64,000 bases of DNA from the NCBI GenBank assembly GCA_021713395.1, contig JAKJJT010000007.1, forward strand, positions 1 to 64,000, given 5' to 3'. Below the pieces are notes generated by a model, which was not told the origin of the DNA, made no database searches, and saw nothing but the letters and a program-made list of their open reading frames with translations. Source of the DNA: Thiotrichales bacterium 19S9-11. Lineage in GTDB: Bacteria; Pseudomonadota; Gammaproteobacteria; Francisellales; Francisellaceae. Positions 1 to 8,020 of this stretch are shown here, piece by piece. Position 1 is the first letter of the stretch. The number at the start of each line of letters is the position of its first letter. A program made the translations under genes and the position numbers.

Positions 1-1
1 T

Positions 2-3000
2 CTAGTTAGCCAAAATAATATTGATATTCGCAATAAGTGGCTAGAAACCCCGTTACACATTGCAGTAAGAAAAAACAATCAGGATGCAATTAATCTGTTA
101 CTTGAAAAAGGAGCAAATCGAGATATAGCTGATAAAAATGGTGATACGCCACTTCATTTAGAGTTAGACAAACAAAACCCTGATATAGGTATAGTAAAGC
201 TTTTAATCGGGGGTGGTGAAAGTTTAAAGATTCAAGATAGATCTAATGGATATACACCGCTTTACAAAGCTATTAAGAATAAACACAGTCGAGAAGTAAT
301 TGACTTATTAATTGAGAAAATGGCTGAGGCTGACCTAGTTTTACAAACTAAAGCAGGAAAAAACACAGCGCTACATTTAGCGCTTTCCAATAACGATTAT
401 GATTTAGCTAGGTTACTACTTAGAAAGAAAGCAGATCCAAATATACAAAATGTCGACGGGGATACATCTTGGCATATTGCAGTTAGGAAGAATAATAAGC
501 AGTTTTTAAAAGAATATGCCGCAAGGATTGATGTTACAAAACAAAATAAAAATGGTGATACGCCACTTCATTTAGAGTTAGACAAACAAAACCCTGATAT
601 AGGTATAGTAAAGCTTTTAATCGGGGGTGGTGAAAGTTTAAAGATTCAAGATAGATCTAATGGATATACACCGCTTTACAAAGCTATTAAGAATAAACAC
701 AGTCGAGAAGTAATTGACTTATTAATTGAGAAAATGGCTGAGGCTGACCTAGTTTTACAAACTAAAGCAGGAAAAAACACAGCGCTACATTTAGCGCTTT
801 CCAATAACGATTATGATTTAGCTAGGTTACTACTTAGAAAGAAAGCAGATCCAAATATACAAAATGTCGACGGGGATACATCTTGGCATATTGCAGTTAG
901 GAAGAATAATAAGCAGTTTTTAAAAGAATATGCCGCAAGGATTGATGTTACAAAACAAAATAATAAAGGCGATACAATATTACATTTAGAGCTACAAAAA
1001 CAAACTCCTGATATGGAAGTTTTATCCCTTTTAATTAATGAAAAAAACATTAACCTTAAGAATAAAGCAGGGTTTACAGCAATAGATTTAGTCAAAAATA
1101 AAAAAAATAAAGACTTGATTAAATTTTTTGAGGAGAAAACAGGTTTAAATTTAACTGAGCAAGTTGAAAAAGAAGAAGTAGCTACAAATCGAAGTAACCC
1201 TGAGATAAGCCGTGGAAAAACCAAAGGCTTTAATACAAAAAATAAATCTGGGTGTACACCTTTACACGAGGTTTTAAGAAAAGGTGACAATGATGGGGCA
1301 TGGAATTTATTAAAACAAGATCAGATAGATGTTAATGTGCAAGATGCAGACGGTAATACACCTTTACATCTAGCACTTATGCAACACGTGCCATCATGTA
1401 GCATTGTTAGGAAGCTGCTAGATAAAGGCGCAAAGGTAAATATAAAAAATAACAATGGAAATACTCCGAGTGATTTAGTTAGATCTCACAGGAGGGAGAT
1501 ACAGCTTTTATTTGACATTAATATTCAACTAGCTAAAGAATTATCGAAAAGTTCCCCTGATATAACTAAAATTAAAGACTTAATCTCTAATGGTGCAGAT
1601 ATAGAAGCTGTTACTTCTGATCGTTTTGAAAGTCCTTTGAGTGTTGCTATTCAGAAGGGCAATAAAGTTTTATTAGATGCATTAATTGACTCAGCACATG
1701 CAAGTTTTTATTTGAATAAGCAGTTAAGTAGATTAAATCTGTTCCACTATTCATCTAATAAAAAAGAATATATGGCTTTATTTGAAGTTTTATTAGAAAA
1801 AGGAGCAGAACTAGATACTCAAAAACATTCATTACATTCAATAATTGAGTTTGATGAGTTGCTCGTGAATTTATTTTTAAGCAAAATAGCAGATGTGAAT
1901 TTGGTGAATGCTAAAGCTAAAGGAGAAACACTTCTAGATATAGAGCTTCAAAGGAGCCCTCCACGTAAAACTGTTATCAAAACTTTAGTATCTAAGGGAG
2001 CAAAACTAGATACTCAAGAACATTCATTACATTCAATAATTGATCTTGATGAGGAAATCATTGGTTTGTTTCTAAATCAATTTGAAAATATGAATTTACA
2101 GGATGAAGATGGTGACACACCGTTACATTTAGAGTTAAAAAGAAAAGAGCCACGAGAAGAGATTGTACGTGCACTAATAAAGAAAGGGGCAAAACTAAGT
2201 ATTAAGAATAACAAAGAAGAGTATCCGCTTCATTTGGCAGCAGGCCTGGGTGGCTCTTCATCTTGTGCTCAGCACTTTAATAAATACCCTAAGTTTCATA
2301 ATTCTATAATTAATATGCTTCTTAGAGCAGAAGCAGAGGTAGGCGTGAATGCTCAAGATGAAAATGGATGGACGCCATTGCATATAGCTGTTAGAGTAAG
2401 TTTGAATTATTTGTATGAGCCGGATGCAGAAGCTATAATTCGTCTATTACTAAAAAAGATGAATCTAGAGAGTATAAACTTACCAAATCAGAATGGGAAT
2501 ACTGCTCTACATTATTACTTATTGAAACAAACTCTTGATATGGAAGTTTTATCTCTTTTAATTAATCAAAAAAACATTAATCTTAAGAATAAAAAAGGTG
2601 ATACTCCACTTCATTTAGCTATTAAAAGTGGACTTAGCCAAGAAGTAATTAAATCATTACTTGATAAAGGTGCTGATCCAAATGCAATAAATAACCAGGA
2701 AAAAACAGCGCTACAAGTAGAGCTGGAAAAAAATCTGCCTCACTTAGGAATAGTAACCGCTTTATTTACTAAACAGCCTTATATTTATAGTGTTGAGGAG
2801 TCATTAGTTGGCCACTTATTTAATAAAATAAAGGGTAGGCAGTCTAATGAAAACGTTGAGAAAATTCTTAACATAGAGTCTCGAGTAAAATATAAGCTAT
2901 TCTATAGATTAGCCCAAGAAAGAATAGTCAGTCGTTTTATTCGAGATGATTTCATAAAGTGTTATACAGAAGAATATAACAACAATCCATCTAAATTTAG

Positions 3001-3592
3001 AAAGCGCTTCTTTAGTAAAACCCCAGATGAGATTGAAAAATTAACAAGTAAAGAGCTTGCTAAATATATAAGTGAACACTCTGACAATATAATACTTAAA
3101 GGAGCCTTTAAGCAATTATTATCTGAATATTCAGATAAATCAAAAGTAGATTATAAAAAGGAAAAGGAAAAGGAAAAGGAAAAGGAAAAGGAAAAGGAAA
3201 AGGAAGATGAAGAATATCAGCGACTAATTAATAGAGTCAGTACACTCGGGGAAGAGATAGACGGAAAGAAAGTTTTGAGCACTTATGATGATGAATTAGG
3301 AACAAGTCCAATTGATGAGAGAAAAGAAGACAAAGGAAAAGAAGAAGTAGATCAGAGTTGTGAAACAACATCTGACAGCGAAGGTTTTTCAACTGCTGAT
3401 ATGCTGTATATGCAACAATTTGAACATGATCCATTTAGTTCATCCAGTTCATCCAGTTCATCTAGTTCATCTAGTTCATCTAGTTCATCTAGTTCATCTA
3501 GTTCATCTAGTTCATCCTGGCCGGCTACTCCAAGCTATGATGCTTCTGGCGCAGTTGATGCTCTAGAAAATGATGATGTAACTTATCAGTAA
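2..3592 (+). CDS. Large ankyrin-repeat protein, 5' end outside window
   Basis: The reading frame is open from base 2, so the visible 1,196 residues are only the C-terminal part of a larger protein; the methionine codon at 320 is internal. Many ankyrin units of the type 'GDTPLHLEL' and 'GNTALHYYL' run to about base 2780. After them come a non-ankyrin helical segment, a tract of eight Lys-Glu pairs (3158-3205), an acidic region, a run of 27 serines (3437-3517) and a short acidic tail. Ankyrin repeats are protein-binding scaffolds and are common in Dot/Icm effectors. A role as a translocated effector is inferred from that and from the icm genes at 40-48 kb, not shown. No catalytic domain or membrane segment is visible in this part. 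An exact tandem duplication at 132-963 adds 138 residues. Confidence 0.9.
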   Translation, partial: LVSQNNIDIRNKWLETPLHIAVRKNNQDAINLLLEKGANRDIADKNGDTPLHLELDKQNPDIGIVKLLIGGGESLKIQDRSNGYTPLYKAIKNKHSREVIDLLIEKMAEADLVLQTKAGKNTALHLALSNNDYDLARLLLRKKADPNIQNVDGDTSWHIAVRKNNKQFLKEYAARIDVTKQNKNGDTPLHLELDKQNPDIGIVKLLIGGGESLKIQDRSNGYTPLYKAIKNKHSREVIDLLIEKMAEADLVLQTKAGKNTALHLALSNNDYDLARLLLRKKADPNIQNVDGDTSWHIAVRKNNKQFLKEYAARIDVTKQNNKGDTILHLELQKQTPDMEVLSLLINEKNINLKNKAGFTAIDLVKNKKNKDLIKFFEEKTGLNLTEQVEKEEVATNRSNPEISRGKTKGFNTKNKSGCTPLHEVLRKGDNDGAWNLLKQDQIDVNVQDADGNTPLHLALMQHVPSCSIVRKLLDKGAKVNIKNNNGNTPSDLVRSHRREIQLLFDINIQLAKELSKSSPDITKIKDLISNGADIEAVTSDRFESPLSVAIQKGNKVLLDALIDSAHASFYLNKQLSRLNLFHYSSNKKEYMALFEVLLEKGAELDTQKHSLHSIIEFDELLVNLFLSKIADVNLVNAKAKGETLLDIELQRSPPRKTVIKTLVSKGAKLDTQEHSLHSIIDLDEEIIGLFLNQFENMNLQDEDGDTPLHLELKRKEPREEIVRALIKKGAKLSIKNNKEEYPLHLAAGLGGSSSCAQHFNKYPKFHNSIINMLLRAEAEVGVNAQDENGWTPLHIAVRVSLNYLYEPDAEAIIRLLLKKMNLESINLPNQNGNTALHYYLLKQTLDMEVLSLLINQKNINLKNKKGDTPLHLAIKSGLSQEVIKSLLDKGADPNAINNQEKTALQVELEKNLPHLGIVTALFTKQPYIYSVEESLVGHLFNKIKGRQSNENVEKILNIESRVKYKLFYRLAQERIVSRFIRDDFIKCYTEEYNNNPSKFRKRFFSKTPDEIEKLTSKELAKYISEHSDNIILKGAFKQLLSEYSDKSKVDYKKEKEKEKEKEKEKEKEDEEYQRLINRVSTLGEEIDGKKVLSTYDDELGTSPIDERKEDKGKEEVDQSCETTSDSEGFSTADMLYMQQFEHDPFSSSSSSSSSSSSSSSSSSSSSSSSSSSWPATPSYDASGAVDALENDDVTYQ
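132..963 (+). repeat. Tandem direct repeat, 414-bp period, two copies
   Basis: Bases 132-549 match bases 546-963 at an offset of 414 bp with no difference that I could find; identity breaks just outside (g131 vs a545, a550 vs t964). The period is exactly 138 codons, about four ankyrin units, so the frame is kept. The lack of synonymous differences means the duplication is recent or is being homogenised. Confidence 0.95.
3158..3205 (+). repeat. Coding 6-bp microsatellite (Lys-Glu x8)
   Basis: Eight perfect copies of aaggaa inside the ankyrin gene encode a (KE)8 tract. A period of 6 changes protein length but not frame. Confidence 0.9.
3437..3517 (+). repeat. Coding 9-bp repeat (27 serines)
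   Basis: Nine copies of agttcatcc or agttcatct encode 27 consecutive serines near the C-terminus of the ankyrin protein. The copies differ only at the last base of the unit. A multiple-of-three period means slippage alters linker length, not reading frame. Confidence 0.92.
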
Positions 3593-3596
3593 TGAT

Positions 3597-3635
3597 AATT
3601 AGAGGAGAAAATAATATCATTAATTTCTCCTAATT
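3597..3635 (+). terminator. Stem-loop after the ankyrin gene
   Basis: Inverted repeat AATT-AGAGGAGAAA ... TTTCTCC-TAATT begins a few bases after the stop codon and is followed by a short T-rich stretch. It is placed as a transcription terminator separating the ankyrin gene from yfgM. Confidence 0.6.
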
Positions 3636-3674
3636 ATTTAACGATTAAGCTTATAGCATCACCATCTTTTAAGG

Positions 3675-3680
3675 TATAAT
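3675..3680 (+). promoter_or_regulatory. Possible -10 box for yfgM-bamB
   Basis: A perfect TATAAT lies 46 bases before the yfgM start. The best -35 at the right distance (TTATAG, 3651-3656, 18-bp spacer) is weak, so the promoter call is tentative. Confidence 0.4.
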
Positions 3681-3725
3681 AGCCCAATTAAAATTTTTAA
3701 TTGATATAAAGATGGAGATATTATC

Positions 3726-4439
3726 ATGGTAAAGATGACGGAAGATGATAATCGTCAATTACAATTGATTAAGCAATTTTGGAAGCGCTTTGGTAATATC
3801 ATTTTATGGGCTTTAATTATTGTTGTTGCAATTTATGCGGTCTACGCCTATTGGCAAAAACACGAAGAGAATAAACGTATTGAAGCATCTCAAAGTTATA
3901 TGCAGCTACAAAATACAATTCAAAGTGGTTTGCAATCAAAAGTAATTATTCAAGAAGCTAATCAGTTGATGCAAAACTATCCAGATAGTGTTTATGCACA
4001 ATTTTCAGCTTTTTTATTGGCAAAAGAATATGTTGAAAAAGAAAATTACCAGGCAGCAGAGACATCATTGCAGTGGGTATTATCTCATAGTGAACAGCCG
4101 CCGGTTAAAGCAGAGGCAACATTACGCTTAGCACGAGTTCAAATTGCAAATAATAAAGCACAAGATGCAGTTTCACTGATTGATAATGCAAAGCTACCAG
4201 AAAGCTACCAAGTGCTTGGTGAGCTAGTAAAGGCAAAAGCATATATTTATTTGAAAGAAAAGAAAAATGCAGAAAACTCATTTAATCAAGCATTGACGTT
4301 GTTGAGAACTCAACTTCAAATGAATGACCCATTAAATGATGAGCTTATCAAACAAAATGAAGATTATATTGAAATGCAGTTAAGCAATCTTAATCTTTTA
4401 ATAGATAATGCAAGTTCAAAAGAGCAAAAGGGTGTGTAA
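3726..4439 (+). CDS. yfgM: YfgM family periplasmic chaperone / SecYEG ancillary protein
   Basis: Inner-membrane protein with a short cytoplasmic N-terminus, one membrane segment at residues 25-43 and a TPR-like periplasmic domain for the rest of its 237 residues. In E. coli YfgM binds the SecYEG translocon with PpiD and helps trafficking through the periplasm. The identification rests on size, topology, the helical repeats and its position directly before bamB, which is the usual neighbourhood. The start at 3726 has GGAG nine bases upstream; a second ATG three codons later cannot be excluded. The gene is 32 bp from bamB and probably cotranscribed with it. Confidence 0.88.
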   Translation: MVKMTEDDNRQLQLIKQFWKRFGNIILWALIIVVAIYAVYAYWQKHEENKRIEASQSYMQLQNTIQSGLQSKVIIQEANQLMQNYPDSVYAQFSAFLLAKEYVEKENYQAAETSLQWVLSHSEQPPVKAEATLRLARVQIANNKAQDAVSLIDNAKLPESYQVLGELVKAKAYIYLKEKKNAENSFNQALTLLRTQLQMNDPLNDELIKQNEDYIEMQLSNLNLLIDNASSKEQKGV

Positions 4440-4471
4440 AAAACCTTAAAAAAGATAAATTTGGAGAATTT

Positions 4472-5629
4472 ATGCAAACAATTATAAAAAAGGCATTGTT
4501 TGGAGTTGTTGGCCTGGGGGTGATTTTAGGTGTTTCTTCTTGTGCAGACAAGTCCAATATGATACCGCCAAAACCACTGGTAGATTTTCAACAAACGCAG
4601 TCTATTGATTATTTGTGGCGCACAGGTGTTGGCAATGGTACGAATGAACAATATTTTTCATTTGCGCCAACGATATCAAGAGGTGTTATTTATACTGTAA
4701 GCTCTAATGGAGATGTAAATGCAGTTAATGCAAGTACAGGTAGAAAGTTATGGCGAGTTTCACTACCAGAAACATTAGGGGCAACGCCTGGCGTTAGTGG
4801 CGATAAAGTATTTGTTGGTTCGATTACAGGTCAATTGTATGCCTTATCAAAAATCGATGGTAAAACGTTGTGGAAAGCAAAGCTATCATCCTCTCTATAT
4901 GCAAAACCTGTTTATAGTGATGGCATTGTTGTTGTTCATTTACATAATGGTGAGATTGCTGCGCTTAGTGCAGATGATGGAAAACTATTGTGGCAGCATA
5001 CATCGAACTTGCCTGAGCTGATATTAACAGGCAATAGCGCAGCACTAGTTTCAGATGGTAAGGTTTATGTTGGACTTGATATTGGTGAAGTTTGGGCGTT
5101 AGATCTTAAAAGTGGTAAAAGACTATGGGAGCGACCGATAGCACTACCACAAGGCGCTTCAGCAGTTACAAGAATGATTGATATTGAAGGTGCTCCGTTA
5201 TTAAAGGATGGAATTTTGTACGCAGCAACCTTCCAAGGAAATTTGGCAGCGATTAATATAGAAAATGCTTCTTTGCTATGGTCTAAAAAAATATCAACTT
5301 ATACTGACTTAGCTATTTCAAATGATATGCTATTTGCTTCGACAGAAAAGGGCTATCTTAATGCTTATAGCTTAGATAGTGGCGCATTACTGTGGAGCCA
5401 GAAAGATTTAGAAGGCAGACAAATATCAGCACCGGTTGTGGTTAATAATCGCTATGTTGCTGTTGGTGATTTTGAAGGTTACTTGCATGTGTTTAGTCTT
5501 AAAAGTGGTAAATATGTTGCAAGATATAATGTAGGCGGCGATGGTGTTCGTGCAGAACCGCAGAGTGTTGCAAATAAAGTATACTTGCAGACAAATAATG
5601 GCTATTTATATGCACTTAAAATTGACTAA
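4472..5629 (+). CDS. bamB: Outer membrane assembly lipoprotein BamB
   Basis: A 385-residue lipoprotein with a signal peptide and lipobox GVSSC (Cys24), followed by a beta-propeller of repeated PQQ-like blades (for example 'GRKLWRVSL', 'GKTLWKAKL', 'GKLLWQHT', 'GKRLWERP'). BamB is the scaffold lipoprotein of the BAM complex, which inserts beta-barrel proteins into the outer membrane. Length fits the family (about 390). In many gammaproteobacteria der follows bamB, but here an MFS exporter gene starts 10 bp after the stop codon. Confidence 0.95.
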   Translation: MQTIIKKALFGVVGLGVILGVSSCADKSNMIPPKPLVDFQQTQSIDYLWRTGVGNGTNEQYFSFAPTISRGVIYTVSSNGDVNAVNASTGRKLWRVSLPETLGATPGVSGDKVFVGSITGQLYALSKIDGKTLWKAKLSSSLYAKPVYSDGIVVVHLHNGEIAALSADDGKLLWQHTSNLPELILTGNSAALVSDGKVYVGLDIGEVWALDLKSGKRLWERPIALPQGASAVTRMIDIEGAPLLKDGILYAATFQGNLAAINIENASLLWSKKISTYTDLAISNDMLFASTEKGYLNAYSLDSGALLWSQKDLEGRQISAPVVVNNRYVAVGDFEGYLHVFSLKSGKYVARYNVGGDGVRAEPQSVANKVYLQTNNGYLYALKID

Positions 5630-5639
5630 AAGGTAACTG

Positions 5640-6872
5640 ATGACGCAATCACAGAAAAAAACAGCAGCGGTATCGTTATATATCTTAGTGCTTATTTGTT
5701 CTATTGGGCCGTTTGGGGATACCTTATATACACCATCGCTACCAGAGATTGCCTATGCATTAAATACAGAATATAGCTGGGTTCAGTTAACGGTAACGTC
5801 TTATCTATTTGGTTATGCAGTAGGGCAGTTATTGTATGGACCATTTTCAGATCGTTTTGGTCGTCGACCCATTATGCTTTTTGGGGCAGTTTGCTTTACC
5901 ATTGGTTCATTAATTTGTTTGTTCAGTCAGTCTATTTGGCCTTTAATTTATGGTCGAGTATTTCAAGGATTTGGTGCGTGTGCTGGTGCTGTTTTATCCG
6001 TTGCTGCCATTCGAGATGTTTATGAGTATAAAGAGCGCAATAAGCGTTATGCTCAGTTAAACCTGGCTTTTTCAATCGCCCCAGGTTTAGGCCCTATTGT
6101 GGGTAGTTTTACAGCACATTTTTTTCCATGGTGGTTTAACTTTTTTATACTTTTCGCATTGTCTTTGTGGATGTTGATTTCTGTTATTTTTCAATTCCCT
6201 GAAACCATACCAAGTAAAAATGAGCAAGCGATACAACCAAAACGTTTATTATTGAACTATCTTGCCTTATTTAAAAAAGGTGGGTATGTTATTTATCTTC
6301 TTGTTTTAGGCTTAACTGTTGCTATGATTTATACTTGCTTGGTTGAGGCGCCAAGCATTGTTATCAATTTATTAAAACTCCAATATCAATGGTTTTTAAT
6401 TATTGCTATTGGTATTGTTATTGCTTTTGTTTTAGGCTCTTTAACGTGTGCATTATTAAATAATCGCATTTCAAGCCATGCATTAATTCTAACTGGTTTG
6501 ATCATTATGTTTATTGGTTCTTTGAAGTTTTTAGTCTTAATTACTTTTGATCTAGTTAACATTTATAGCTTATTAATTCCAACAATTATTGTCTTTTATG
6601 GCATTGCATTTGTCATTCCAGTTGCAATGAATCTGGCTTTACTACCATTTGGCCATATTACAGGATCAGCAACTGCCATGATGGGATGTTTTCAAATGGG
6701 CTTTGCATCATTAGCAACAGCTGCAGTAACCTTTATTCCATTTGATCCAGTTGTCACACTACCGATTGCATTTTTGATTTTATCTTCATCGGCTTTAATT
6801 ATTTTTATTCTATATTCTCTTATCATAGGTCCGGAAGGTAGAAAGGCCTATTTACATGCAAGAAATCTTTAA
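5640..6872 (+). CDS. MFS drug resistance transporter, Bcr/CflA type
   Basis: Polytopic membrane protein of 410 residues with about 12 hydrophobic segments. The MFS motif A between helices 2 and 3 is intact (GPFSDRFGRRP, residues 67-77), and the start of helix 1 (GDTLYTPSLPEI) is typical of the Bcr/CflA proton-driven exporters. These export small drugs such as bicyclomycin or chloramphenicol, and some export cysteine or sulphonamides. The substrate here cannot be told from sequence. It begins 10 bp after bamB and probably shares its transcript. Confidence 0.88.
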   Translation: MTQSQKKTAAVSLYILVLICSIGPFGDTLYTPSLPEIAYALNTEYSWVQLTVTSYLFGYAVGQLLYGPFSDRFGRRPIMLFGAVCFTIGSLICLFSQSIWPLIYGRVFQGFGACAGAVLSVAAIRDVYEYKERNKRYAQLNLAFSIAPGLGPIVGSFTAHFFPWWFNFFILFALSLWMLISVIFQFPETIPSKNEQAIQPKRLLLNYLALFKKGGYVIYLLVLGLTVAMIYTCLVEAPSIVINLLKLQYQWFLIIAIGIVIAFVLGSLTCALLNNRISSHALILTGLIIMFIGSLKFLVLITFDLVNIYSLLIPTIIVFYGIAFVIPVAMNLALLPFGHITGSATAMMGCFQMGFASLATAAVTFIPFDPVVTLPIAFLILSSSALIIFILYSLIIGPEGRKAYLHARNL

Positions 6873-6936
6873 GTAAAGCAGATTGCTCTATAATATATAA
6901 TGAGAAAGACTTAAATTATGAATTAATGGCTGATAT

Positions 6937-7827
6937 ATGACGGATCACAAAAATAACACATCAAAAGCTCATGAAACTTTAATGTTATTAGGTGTGGATC
7001 AAGTTAATAATAAAGAAAATACTTTTTTAGGACATACACGTTCTGTAGGCAGTGGCCGTCTATATGGTGGTATGGAAATGGGGCAAGCTCTAAATGCAGC
7101 GGCATCTACAGTACTAGATAAAGCATTTTACCTTCACTCTTTTCATTGTTATTTTATTCGACCAGGGATAGAGAAATTGCCAGTTACTTATCAAGTAAAA
7201 AATATTAGGGATGGTAATTTTTTTGCAAATCGCTGGGTTGAAGCTTATCAGAATGAACGTTTAATTTTTACATTACAAGCATCATTTCACAAAAAAGAGT
7301 TAACGCCAATACACGAGCAATCAATTAAAATATCACCTCGAGACAATACGTTGAAGAAATGGCAAGAGATTGGATTAGAGTGTAAAGAAATAATTCCTGA
7401 AGAAGCGCATCATTTTTTCCATCGCCAGTGGCCATTTGATATTTATCCAGTTAACGGTGAACGTTTATTTTCTTTAAAGTCAGAACGAGCATCGCAAGAT
7501 TTTTGGCTTAAGCTAAATGAGAATCTTGATTTAAAACATCTTGAGCATCAATTACTATTTACTTATATTTCGGATTTAATGTTACTACAAATAGCAGGCT
7601 TACCAACAGAATTTAAGCTATGGCAAAGAAAAGCGATGTACTCCAGTCTAGATCAATGTGTCTGGTTTCATCAGAAGATAGATGTAACAAAATGGCTTTA
7701 TTTTGTTGTTAATAGTGACTCATATAGAGATGCTAGAGGGATTGTTAGTGGGAAATTATATGATGAAAATGGCAAGCCAGTTGCAACAGTCATTCAAGAG
7801 GGCTTAATTAGGCCATATTTAATGTAA
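6937..7827 (+). CDS. tesB: Acyl-CoA thioesterase II
   Basis: A 296-residue double-hotdog enzyme that hydrolyses medium- and long-chain acyl-CoA to free acid and CoA in the cytoplasm. The N-terminal hotdog carries the family sequence 'HSFHCYFIRPG'. Counterparts of the E. coli catalytic Asp and Gln are seen at about D213 (YISDLMLL) and Q287 (VIQEGLIRP), with hydroxyl residues in 'YSSLDQ' where the third catalytic residue is expected. The length matches TesB (286-290). It stands alone, 64 bp after the exporter. Confidence 0.9.
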   Translation: MTDHKNNTSKAHETLMLLGVDQVNNKENTFLGHTRSVGSGRLYGGMEMGQALNAAASTVLDKAFYLHSFHCYFIRPGIEKLPVTYQVKNIRDGNFFANRWVEAYQNERLIFTLQASFHKKELTPIHEQSIKISPRDNTLKKWQEIGLECKEIIPEEAHHFFHRQWPFDIYPVNGERLFSLKSERASQDFWLKLNENLDLKHLEHQLLFTYISDLMLLQIAGLPTEFKLWQRKAMYSSLDQCVWFHQKIDVTKWLYFVVNSDSYRDARGIVSGKLYDENGKPVATVIQEGLIRPYLM

Positions 7828-7854
7828 ATTAATAATAATTTAAATCTATTTTTT

Positions 7855-7866
7855 GGTTGCGCAACC
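7855..7866. other. Perfect 12-bp palindrome upstream of gdh
   Basis: GGTTGCGCAACC is a perfect inverted repeat in the 193-bp gap between tesB and the glutamate dehydrogenase gene. It has no T tract on the correct side for a terminator on either strand, so it may be a binding site for an unknown dimeric regulator. It lies about 155 bp from the gdh start codon. Confidence 0.3.
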
Positions 7867-7986
7867 TATTGTAATAAAAGCTATTCTTTAAAAATTGCTT
7901 TAAAGAACGGCTTTATTATTCTTAATCAGATGCATCTAGTACTTGATTCTATGGTATATACAGGCGTATTATGTTCTGACTAAGCT

Positions 7987-7992
7987 TATAAT
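7987..7992 (+). promoter_or_regulatory. Possible -10 box for gdh
   Basis: TATAAT lies 28 bases before the GDH start codon, with an AAAGGG ribosome-binding site between them. No convincing -35 hexamer is seen at the right distance. Confidence 0.35.
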
Positions 7993-8020
7993 AAAAAATT
8001 AAATGAAAGGGTAAAATCAA

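Noticed and set aside
132-963. Possible insertion sequence or transposon duplication
   Set aside because: The repeat is in frame, equals about four ankyrin units and has no terminal inverted repeats or transposase.
811-1290. 159-codon open frame on the minus strand
   Set aside because: It is antisense to the ankyrin gene; the Ser/Leu/Phe-rich product reflects the AT-rich Lys/Asn codons of the real gene.
7855-7866. GGTTGCGCAACC palindrome as a tesB terminator
   Set aside because: T residues precede but do not follow the stem on the plus strand and are absent downstream on the minus strand.
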